From assembly GCA_002338445.1 (NCBI GenBank), contig DDII01000056.1, positions 1-5,970 on the forward strand: a DNA stretch of 5,970 bases. Reading direction: 5' to 3'. A program made the translations under genes and the position numbers. This document shows, piece by piece, positions 1-5,970 of the stretch. How positions within the stretch are numbered: the first letter of the stretch is position 1; each line of letters begins with the position of its first letter. The notes under the pieces were generated by a model. It saw only the letters and a program-made list of their open reading frames with translations, made no database searches and was not told the DNA's origin. This DNA comes from Cellvibrionales bacterium UBA1854. Lineage in GTDB: Bacteria; Pseudomonadota; Gammaproteobacteria; Pseudomonadales; Porticoccaceae.

Positions 1-3000
1 GACTCGACGTCTACTCCGAAACTCACTCTTGACTTAGATGATGACAATGATGGAGTTGCCGATATCGACGACCTATATCCGCTAAATGCTGCTGAATCTG
101 CAGATTCTGATGGCGATCTTGTAGGTGATAATGCCGATGCGTTCCCTAATGATGCAAGCGAGACAGTGGATACTGATTTAGATGGAATAGGAGATAACTC
201 TGATAACTGTCTGAATACCAGTAACAGTGATCAACTTAATAGCGATAGTGACAGTAATGGTAATGCCTGTGATGACGACGATGACAATGATGGTCTTGCT
301 GACGTTAATGATGCCCTGCCTCTGAATCCTAACGAACAGGTTGATACCGATGGCGACCTCATCGGTAATAATGAAGATCAAGATGATGACAACGATAACG
401 TTCCGGATACTGAGGATAGTTATCCGCTAAATAGTCTTTATTCTGCTGATAGCGATGGCGATGGAATGCCGGATGCATGGGAGATAAGATTTGGGCTGAA
501 TCCAAATGATGCATCAGATGCAGGTAGTGATATTGACAATGATGGTGCGGTGGCACTTCAGGAGTTTATAGAGGGTACGATCCCGCATCCCACGATTTCT
601 GGTATGGCGTACCACTGGCGTAATCACTCGATGCTTGAGTCGGTTCAGTTGAGCTTAGTGGGCATCGATAATGGGATTCAAACAAATTTTTCTGATCAGA
701 CCATTTCTGATAAGGATGGGAGCTACGCTTTTTCAACTGCATATGCCGGCACGAACCGCATGACCGCAAGTAAAGCCATCAATGCTGGTGAATCTGGCAG
801 TGTCATTAGCTCTGCAGATGCATTGGCTGCACTTAAGATTGCGGTGGGTATTAATCCTAATACAGATCCTGATGGAGCAGGGCCGGAAGAAGCTTTGCCT
901 GTATCGCCTTATCAGTATATCGCTGCAGATATTACCGGTGATGGCCGAGTCACTTCAGCAGACGCATTGGCGATATTAAAGATGGCAGTGAAGCTTGACT
1001 CTGCCGAACCTCGCAGGTGGGTATTTGTTGCTGAAGACTATGATTTCTGGGATGAGGGATCAGGAGCCTTCAAAACCACCCGTACAGACGTGATACGGGA
1101 TTCTGAAGGAATGACCTTTGATTATCCTGAGAAGAGCGTACAGAACGTTGTGGGCGTCCTCATGGGCGATGTCAATGGTAACTGGACTGCACCCGAGGAG
1201 AGTGAAACCGTTGCCGAGAATTACTTTAGTGAGCTGGTTGCATCACAAGGTGGGTCAATAGGGCAGTGGGGGATAAAAAGGACGCAAGGACCAGTAGGAA
1301 ATTTAAATGGAAAATCGGTTGCAGCCGCGGATATGATAGGAAATCCGCAATTTAAGGCGATGTCCTATGGAGGGTACAGAAGTACCATTAGGACTGATGG
1401 GCCCTCAATTTCTGATATCAAAGAGGACCTGTCGCTTCTCTTTCAGATGGGGGTAAGGCTGATTAGAACCTACAACACACAACAATATCCTTTCGCACGC
1501 AACACTTTGCAAGCAATCAGGGAGTTAAAAGCCGCTAACTCTAGTTTTGAGATGTATGTGATGTTAGGAGCTTGGATTGAGTGCAAAGATGCATGGACCT
1601 CGTCTCCGGACCACTCTGTCGGCAACACCGTAAAAAACGGAGCAGAGATAGCCGCCGCTGTTGACTTAGTGAATGAATATCCAGATATCGTCAAAATCAT
1701 CGCAGTGGGTAATGAGTCGATGGTACGGTGGGCTACAAGTTATTTTGTGCCGCCAAGTGTCGTTTTATTCTATGTAAATTATCTCCAAGATCTGAAGGAG
1801 AGAGGTGAAATACCCGCTGAAACATGGATTACAAGTTCCGACAATCATGCCTCGTGGGGAGGGAGTAGTGAGTATCGTAATGCAGACTTAAGGGAGTTGA
1901 TCCGAGCGGTTGACTTCGTCTCATTGCATACGTACCCATTTCACGATTCGCACCATAACCCAGATTTTTGGGGAGTTCCTGCAGATGAGGATAATCTCTC
2001 GATTAAAGAAAAGGTGGATTCGGCTATGGTGAGGGCAAGAAATTATGCTTCTGATCAATACAGCGTGACCGCGGCTTATGTCCGAGATATTGGAGGCTCT
2101 GAGAAGCGGGTCGCCATCGGTGAGACTGGCTGGTCATCTCTGGCAAACTCTTTATATGGAAACCCTGGCTCAAATGCCGCTGATGAGTACAAGGAAAAGA
2201 TGTTTTTCGACCTTATGACAGAGTGGTCTAGCATAAATAATGTAACCTTGTTTTATTTTGAGGCATTTGACGAGCCTTGGAAGGATACGTCGAATAGCCG
2301 CGGATCGGAAAATCACTTTGGTCTATTTACGGTCGATGGTAAGGCAAAATATGCCCTCTGGGATTTTGTAGATGAGGGGAATTTTGATGGTCTTGGGAGA
2401 GATGGGGGTCCGGTGCAAAAAACTTTTGACGGAGATGAATCATCAGTTATGGCGACAGTGTACCCACCCTCTTCAAACAACAATGACTCTCAGCCGACTC
2501 GGGATCGTATTTCAACCGTAAACACATCTCGATCGACCGGCGAGGTTGTAACAGAATCGGTCTATGTAATTTCAGATAGTTCTCTATTACCCACTGAGCT
2601 CAACTCCATGACCTATCCAAGCTCAACATTATGGATAAACGCCTGGGAGGGGACGTCAACCCTTGAGATGGGTGCTGACAATATATTTACCCTCAAAACG
2701 GGTACCGGATCTTGGTGGGGAGCTGGACTTGAAATAGAGTCATCTTCGGGAGAAGACCTCTCGCAGTTTATAGGTGGGACACTTACTTTTGACATACGAG
2801 GTAATACTACGTCGAATTTTAATATAGGGTTTCAATCTGGACTTTGGGGTAACAGTTCGCGGCCGCAGGTAAATAATTTTGTGAGGTTTGGGCCGAAATT
2901 ATCTCGATCAATAGACTCTTACTGGGTGACTCATGAGATTCCAATGACCGAGATAAATAAGGGAGCAGATTTAACCGATGTTACATCACTGATTTACTTG

Positions 3001-3063
3001 ATGGGGGACTCGGATTTTGACGGTCGTAATATTGAAATCAGGAATATTTTCTATCGTCAATAA
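1..3063 (+). CDS. Modular secreted GH17 endo-beta-1,3-glucanase (laminarinase-like), 5' end outside window
   Basis: The frame is open from base 1 (1020 visible residues) and ends in TAA, so the gene is cut by the left edge; an internal GTG at 166 is not a credible start. Residues about 10-190 are acidic TSP3 calcium-binding repeats, including a two-cysteine unit (Cys70, Cys90). Residues 199-260 look like a Cna-B/carboxypeptidase-regulatory-like beta sandwich. Residues 260-395 form a dockerin-like module with ADITGDGRVTSADALAIL. Residues about 450-795 are a GH17 barrel, starting AMSYGGYR, with the likely acid/base Glu572 in AVGNE and the likely nucleophile Glu708 in IGETGWSS. A Ser/Thr/Asn-rich linker (815-875) leads to a beta-rich C-terminal domain (876-1020), possibly carbohydrate-binding. 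The family retains configuration and hydrolyses beta-1,3-glucans such as laminarin. Export is expected, but the signal peptide is out of view. A sulfatase follows about 40 bases downstream. GH17 assignment is strong; the exact substrate is inferred. Confidence 0.9.
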   Translation, partial: DSTSTPKLTLDLDDDNDGVADIDDLYPLNAAESADSDGDLVGDNADAFPNDASETVDTDLDGIGDNSDNCLNTSNSDQLNSDSDSNGNACDDDDDNDGLADVNDALPLNPNEQVDTDGDLIGNNEDQDDDNDNVPDTEDSYPLNSLYSADSDGDGMPDAWEIRFGLNPNDASDAGSDIDNDGAVALQEFIEGTIPHPTISGMAYHWRNHSMLESVQLSLVGIDNGIQTNFSDQTISDKDGSYAFSTAYAGTNRMTASKAINAGESGSVISSADALAALKIAVGINPNTDPDGAGPEEALPVSPYQYIAADITGDGRVTSADALAILKMAVKLDSAEPRRWVFVAEDYDFWDEGSGAFKTTRTDVIRDSEGMTFDYPEKSVQNVVGVLMGDVNGNWTAPEESETVAENYFSELVASQGGSIGQWGIKRTQGPVGNLNGKSVAAADMIGNPQFKAMSYGGYRSTIRTDGPSISDIKEDLSLLFQMGVRLIRTYNTQQYPFARNTLQAIRELKAANSSFEMYVMLGAWIECKDAWTSSPDHSVGNTVKNGAEIAAAVDLVNEYPDIVKIIAVGNESMVRWATSYFVPPSVVLFYVNYLQDLKERGEIPAETWITSSDNHASWGGSSEYRNADLRELIRAVDFVSLHTYPFHDSHHNPDFWGVPADEDNLSIKEKVDSAMVRARNYASDQYSVTAAYVRDIGGSEKRVAIGETGWSSLANSLYGNPGSNAADEYKEKMFFDLMTEWSSINNVTLFYFEAFDEPWKDTSNSRGSENHFGLFTVDGKAKYALWDFVDEGNFDGLGRDGGPVQKTFDGDESSVMATVYPPSSNNNDSQPTRDRISTVNTSRSTGEVVTESVYVISDSSLLPTELNSMTYPSSTLWINAWEGTSTLEMGADNIFTLKTGTGSWWGAGLEIESSSGEDLSQFIGGTLTFDIRGNTTSNFNIGFQSGLWGNSSRPQVNNFVRFGPKLSRSIDSYWVTHEIPMTEINKGADLTDVTSLIYLMGDSDFDGRNIEIRNIFYRQ
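31..570 (+). repeat. TSP3-type Asp-rich calcium-binding repeats within the GH17 gene
   Basis: The encoded protein repeats the pattern D-x-D-x-D-G-x-x-D, with recurring blocks such as DDDNDGVADIDD followed by YPLN, DDDNDGLADVND followed by LPLN, and DDDNDNVPDTED followed by YPLN. One unit has the classic TSP3 arrangement DNC...DQ...D-x-D...AC-D, with cysteines about 20 residues apart that probably form a disulfide. At DNA level the gatgacaatgatgg core recurs at about 46 and 280. Such repeats usually fold as a calcium-stabilised rod that spaces an exported catalytic domain from its anchor or N-terminal modules. The array may begin upstream of the window. Confidence 0.85.
781..1200 (+). other. 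Dockerin-like EF-hand module within the GH17 gene
   Basis: Two SADALAxLKxAV segments, at residues 269-282 and 319-331 of the visible frame, are separated by a roughly 35-residue insert. The second has a good calcium loop (Asp310, Thr312, Asp314, Gly315, Asp321). The first loop is degenerate: Asn and Ser stand where acidic ligands are expected, although the SADAL helix is kept. A third short loop, MGDVNGNW near residue 390, supplies Asp-x-Asn-x-Asn. In cellulosomal bacteria dockerins bind cohesins. In marine bacteria similar modules occur in non-cellulosomal enzymes, where the partner is generally unknown. The boundaries are approximate. Confidence 0.65.
2626..3060 (+). other. C-terminal beta-rich, putative carbohydrate-binding domain of the GH17 protein
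   Basis: About 145 residues follow the low-complexity linker and run to the stop codon. They are rich in alternating hydrophobic strands and aromatics: LWINAWEG, a TGTGSWWGAGLEI segment, GGTLTFDIRG, and a final strand IEIRNIFYRQ. This looks like a galactose-binding-like beta sandwich, similar in style to the domain at the C terminus of ExoP-type marine GH3 glucanases. That comparison is from memory of the fold and motif style, not from a search. The likely role is substrate targeting. No C-terminal anchor or sorting signal is visible. Confidence 0.5.
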
Positions 3064-3103
3064 TGAGTTATACTATACATTTTTACAATTGAGTGCTTTA
3101 CCT

Positions 3104-4534
3104 GTGTGGCAATTTTCTAAATATCTATTCTGTTTAACACTGTTAATCTTGCCGTTCGAGCAGACTTTTTGTGATGCGCGACCAAATATAATGTTGATAC
3201 TACTCGATGATCTTGGAAAAGAGTGGGTCAGTGCCTATGGAGCGTCGGATATCGAAACACCCAACATAGATGAATTAGCAGCATCTGGGATGAGGTTTGA
3301 AAATGCGTGGTCAATGCCACAATGTACGCCATCACGACTATCTATTTTGACCGGGCAATATCCATTTAGACATGGATGGGTTAACCACTGGGATACGCCG
3401 AGGTGGGGCGATGCTTATTATGATTGGCGATTAAACCCAAGCCTCGCAAGAATAATGAGAGATGCTGGTTACAACACCGTAGCCGCAGGCAAATGGCAGG
3501 TGAATGATTTTCGTATAGAGCCGGATGTCATGGTCAAGCACGGTTTTGATGATTATGCAATGTGGACTGGATATGAGACGGGTAATCCGCCAAGCGCAGA
3601 GCGGTACTGGGATCCTTATATTCATACCAAAGAGGGAAGCAAAACTTATGAGGGTGTCTATGGTGAGGATTTTTTCACCCAGTTTATTCTCGACTTCATT
3701 ACGAAAAACAGAGATTCTCCTTGGTTTGCTTATTATCCGATGAACCTGCCACACGAACCATTTGTGAATTCGCCTTTAGAGCCCAAGGCAGAGGGTGTCC
3801 TGGGCAAGCATAAAGCCATGGTAAGATATGCTGACTTTTTGCTTGGCAAAATTATCGATCACTTGGAAGAAATTAATGAGCTAGACAACACAATCATAAT
3901 CTGGACCACAGATAATGGCACGCACGGTGCCTTGAAAGGAAAACTGAATGGGAGAATAGTCCGGGGTGGTAAGCAAAAAATTACAGAGAATGGAATTAAT
4001 GCTCCGTTTATTGTCTATGGCAAAGAGTTAGTGCCTCACGGAGTTGTAACCGATGCGTTGGTAGACTTTACGGATTTTTTACCTACCTTTGTGCAACTGG
4101 CCGGAGCCAAAATACCTGAGGATATTGCTTTTGATGGTGAATCTTTTGCGGACCTTATATTGGGTAAATCAAATGATTCTCCTCGAAAATATATTGTTTC
4201 TATGGGAGGGCTTAATGAGGCGGAGAGATCTGACAAGGGAGTGGAGAATGCTTTTGTCTTTAGAAATCGTGTGATTCGTAACAAGCGTTACAAACTATAC
4301 GCCAATTCTTCACCCGAGTATGGGCTCGACAAATTGATTGATTTAAAAAATGACCCTGAGGAGCAAAAAAATATCATTTTAAGTGAGGATGAGCACATCG
4401 TTCAGATAGTAGGAACTTTTTCTAATATTCTCAAGCAGATGAGCCCCAAGGATAATGATCCGATTTATACGCGTCGCGATCCTAATCCGTGGGATGTGGA
4501 AGTTTCTGTAAAGTCTCAGGTCTGGAAGCAATAA
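3104..4534 (+). CDS. Exported FGly-dependent sulfatase (S1 family)
   Basis: The protein hydrolyses sulfate esters, probably on a polysaccharide or oligosaccharide, in the periplasm or outside the cell. With the GTG start it is 476 residues. Residues 1-25 form a signal peptide with a hydrophobic LFCLTLLIL core, so an ATG at 3191, inside the first conserved strand, is too late. Metal-binding Asp35-Asp36 lie in ILLDDLG. The sulfatase signature CTPSRLSILTG has Cys74, to be converted to formylglycine. Other family residues are Lys130 (AAGKW), His217 (NLPHEPF), Asp270-Asn271 (TTDNG) and Lys290 (GGKQKITENG). The usual His of the GKWH motif is Gln132. Upstream in-frame TTG codons at 3089 or 3017 are alternative starts; the latter would overlap the GH17 gene by 47 bases. 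The 40-base gap to GH17 suggests an operon. The S1 subfamily and the substrate cannot be called from sequence reading alone. Activity needs a maturing enzyme not seen in this window. Confidence 0.92.
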   Translation: MWQFSKYLFCLTLLILPFEQTFCDARPNIMLILLDDLGKEWVSAYGASDIETPNIDELAASGMRFENAWSMPQCTPSRLSILTGQYPFRHGWVNHWDTPRWGDAYYDWRLNPSLARIMRDAGYNTVAAGKWQVNDFRIEPDVMVKHGFDDYAMWTGYETGNPPSAERYWDPYIHTKEGSKTYEGVYGEDFFTQFILDFITKNRDSPWFAYYPMNLPHEPFVNSPLEPKAEGVLGKHKAMVRYADFLLGKIIDHLEEINELDNTIIIWTTDNGTHGALKGKLNGRIVRGGKQKITENGINAPFIVYGKELVPHGVVTDALVDFTDFLPTFVQLAGAKIPEDIAFDGESFADLILGKSNDSPRKYIVSMGGLNEAERSDKGVENAFVFRNRVIRNKRYKLYANSSPEYGLDKLIDLKNDPEEQKNIILSEDEHIVQIVGTFSNILKQMSPKDNDPIYTRRDPNPWDVEVSVKSQVWKQ

Positions 4535-4596
4535 TTAGTTTCCATTGCAATGCGTTTTGGTCAGGCACAGGTTTTTTGATCTCCACAGTAGCATGA
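4535..4596. other. Convergent intergenic gap between the sulfatase and GH3 genes
   Basis: These 62 bases separate two genes that read toward each other. They hold a perfect 10-base palindrome (CATTGCAATG, 4543-4552), a T6 run on the + strand (4572-4577), and a 5-base inverted repeat (TGATC/GATCA, 4578-4582 and 4595-4599) that overlaps the GH3 stop codon. None makes a convincing GC-rich stem followed by U residues, so no intrinsic terminator is called for either strand. Confidence 0.5.
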
Positions 4597-5970
4597 TCAG
4601 TCTTCATTTCTAGATGGATCACCAAGGGTAATTGTCTGTTCTATTTTAATGTCGCGTGATGAGGTGCCCAGTAAGATTTTGTGAATCCCATCTTGTACTG
4701 TCCAGCGACGTTTTTCGGGATGAAAATAAGAGAAAGCGCTACGGTTTAATTGAAACTCAACCTGTTTTTTGTTGTTGGGTCCAACATGGACTCTTTTGAA
4801 TGCCTTGAGCTCTCTCACTGGCCTATCAACATCTGATGTCGGATGGCTAATGTATAATTGTGGGACATCAGTGCCAGCTATGCTGCTTCTGTTTTCGATT
4901 TCAAAATGCACTGAAAAAGTGGACGGTGTGAGTGGTTTAACATGCAGATTATGGTAGTGAAATTTGGAGTAATTTAACCCATATCCGAAGGGATATAAAA
5001 CATCCAGTCCTATCTTATCGAAGTACCTGTATCCGACATATATGCTTTCGGCATACTGGTTACTTACTCCGCTCTTACTGAACGCTTCTCCCTCGTAAAA
5101 AGAATCGGCCGGATAATCTTTCGGAGACCTCGGATAGCTGAAAGGCAGTTTTCCACTTGGGTTAATCTCACCTACAAGTATCTGACCAATGGCTCGACCT
5201 ATTTTTTCTCCGGAGTAGGGGACGAATAGCAGTGTTTCCACAGAACCAATCCAGTGACTCATATCCACATAAGAACCGGCGATATTGATGACAATGGAAT
5301 TTGGATTTTTCTTCACAACCGAACGGATGAGTGTTTCTTGAGCACCAGGTAATCGGGCGCTGTCTCGATCCCTGCCCTCACTTTCATCGAACCCTGATAA
5401 GCCAACTATTAAGATGACTAAATCTGTTGTTGCTGCTAATTCTGAGGCCTCTTTTATCAGAATCTCATTTTTCTGCAATAACAATTTTTTATTTTCTCTT
5501 ATATTCGAAGTTTTGACGCCAGCCGCATAGCTTATTTTAGTTCGCTTAGGAATAACCTCTCTTATTCCCGTAAAAGGAGAAATCAGTGCTTCCTTCTTAT
5601 ACCAATTTCTCCCACTGCCGCCTCCCTGCAAATAGAATGCATAGTCTATTTCTCCTAGGTTGGGGAATGGTTTTGCGTTTGGCCCAATTACGGCTATGGA
5701 CTTATATTTCTTTACATTTAAGGGGAGTAAATTAACATTATTCTTAAGGAGGACTGGTGATTTTTGTGCAACCTCTAATGCGATCTCTTGATGCTCTTTG
5801 CTATGAACGATGGATTTAGGATAGTTGTGGAAATCATCAAACACCCCAACTTTAAACATCGCGAAAAGCTTTTGACTTAACAGCTGATCTATCACATTTT
5901 CTGCAACTAGTTTTTGGGTTACTGCATTTACAAGATTTTTCCCATAAAATTTTGTCGCATGCATCTCCAC
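4597..5970 (-). CDS. GH3 beta-glucosidase/exo-beta-glucanase, C-terminal portion (5' end outside window)
   Basis: The frame is open to the right edge, giving 457 visible residues ending in TGA; the first codon, GTG, is internal. The fragment opens with VEMHATKFYG, matching the G-L-D-x-E-M-P region at the end of the GH3 barrel, so the nucleophile Asp (SDW motif) should lie roughly 20 residues beyond the window. Residues 70-340 form the alpha/beta sandwich domain: SPVLLKNNVNLLPL, SIAVIGPNA, and ESEGRDR with probable acid/base Glu198, then LPGAQETLI, NPSGKLPFSYP and YPFGYGLNYS. Residues 355-445 are the fibronectin III-like domain (GTDVPQLYIS, RPVRELKAFKRV). No PA14 domain interrupts the visible sandwich domain. 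GH3 enzymes of this layout remove terminal beta-linked glucose (sometimes xylose) with retention, which would finish the oligosaccharides made by the GH17 enzyme. It is convergent with the sulfatase and so has its own promoter outside the window. Exact sugar specificity and localisation are not visible. Confidence 0.92.
   Translation of the reverse strand: MEMHATKFYGKNLVNAVTQKLVAENVIDQLLSQKLFAMFKVGVFDDFHNYPKSIVHSKEHQEIALEVAQKSPVLLKNNVNLLPLNVKKYKSIAVIGPNAKPFPNLGEIDYAFYLQGGGSGRNWYKKEALISPFTGIREVIPKRTKISYAAGVKTSNIRENKKLLLQKNEILIKEASELAATTDLVILIVGLSGFDESEGRDRDSARLPGAQETLIRSVVKKNPNSIVINIAGSYVDMSHWIGSVETLLFVPYSGEKIGRAIGQILVGEINPSGKLPFSYPRSPKDYPADSFYEGEAFSKSGVSNQYAESIYVGYRYFDKIGLDVLYPFGYGLNYSKFHYHNLHVKPLTPSTFSVHFEIENRSSIAGTDVPQLYISHPTSDVDRPVRELKAFKRVHVGPNNKKQVEFQLNRSAFSYFHPEKRRWTVQDGIHKILLGTSSRDIKIEQTITLGDPSRNED

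Noticed and set aside
166..168. GTG as the start of the GH17 gene
   Set aside because: The same frame is open to base 1 and the upstream residues continue the TSP3 repeat pattern, so the codon is internal.
1..570. Repeats as a CRISPR array or non-coding tandem repeat
   Set aside because: The repeats are imperfect, in frame, and encode the known Asp-rich TSP3 pattern.
3069..3074. TATACT as a -10 promoter box for the sulfatase gene
   Set aside because: There is no acceptable -35 element at 16-18 bases upstream, the local sequence is AT-rich by chance, and the short gap fits co-transcription with GH17.
3170..3180. Lipoprotein lipobox at the sulfatase Cys in QTFCDA
   Set aside because: Thr-Phe before Cys is a poor match to L-[AS]-[GA]-C; ordinary signal peptidase I cleavage nearby is more likely.
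3191..3193. ATG as the sulfatase start
   Set aside because: It would remove the signal peptide and half of the first conserved strand (RPNIMLILLDD).
3431..3754. Minus-strand open frame of 107 codons inside the sulfatase
   Set aside because: It lies wholly within a well-supported gene, and its product shows no recognisable motif, so it is a shadow frame.
4572..4599. Rho-independent terminator around the T6 run
   Set aside because: No stable stem directly precedes the T run on the + strand, and the only inverted repeat (TGATC/GATCA) is short, AT-rich and follows the T run.

Overview
The window carries three protein-coding genes for extracytoplasmic polysaccharide breakdown. Two of them are cut by the window edges. 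The first is a large modular glycoside hydrolase family 17 (GH17) beta-1,3-glucanase on the + strand; its reading frame is open from base 1 to 3063, so its true start lies upstream. The second is a complete FGly-type sulfatase on the + strand, about 3104-4534. The third is a GH3 beta-glucosidase-like enzyme on the - strand, 5970 down to 4597, whose N-terminal barrel lies beyond the right edge. No RNA gene, insertion sequence, CRISPR array or phage gene was seen.

Layout: bases 1-570 encode acidic calcium-binding thrombospondin type 3 (TSP3) repeats. Bases 590-1200 encode a small beta-sandwich-like segment and a dockerin-like EF-hand module. Bases 1320-2400 encode the GH17 catalytic domain. Bases 2400-2620 encode a Ser/Thr/Asn-rich linker, and 2626-3060 a C-terminal beta-rich, probably carbohydrate-binding module. 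About 40 bases separate the GH17 stop from the preferred GTG start of the sulfatase, so these two genes are probably co-transcribed. The sulfatase and the GH3 gene converge, with a 62-base gap.

Organism: the TSP3 plus dockerin-like architecture, the exported enzymes, the sulfatase and the moderate GC content fit a polysaccharide-degrading marine bacterium. A gammaproteobacterium is most likely, because this style of dockerin-like module (SADALAxLKxAV) is one I associate with that group. This is inference from style, not a taxonomic result.

Working model (inference): the GH17 enzyme cuts a beta-1,3-glucan such as laminarin outside the cell. The GH3 enzyme releases glucose from the oligosaccharides. 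The sulfatase removes sulfate esters from the same or an accompanying algal polysaccharide. Laminarin itself is not normally sulfated, so the sulfatase is the puzzling partner. No transporter, regulator or sulfatase-maturing enzyme is visible here.
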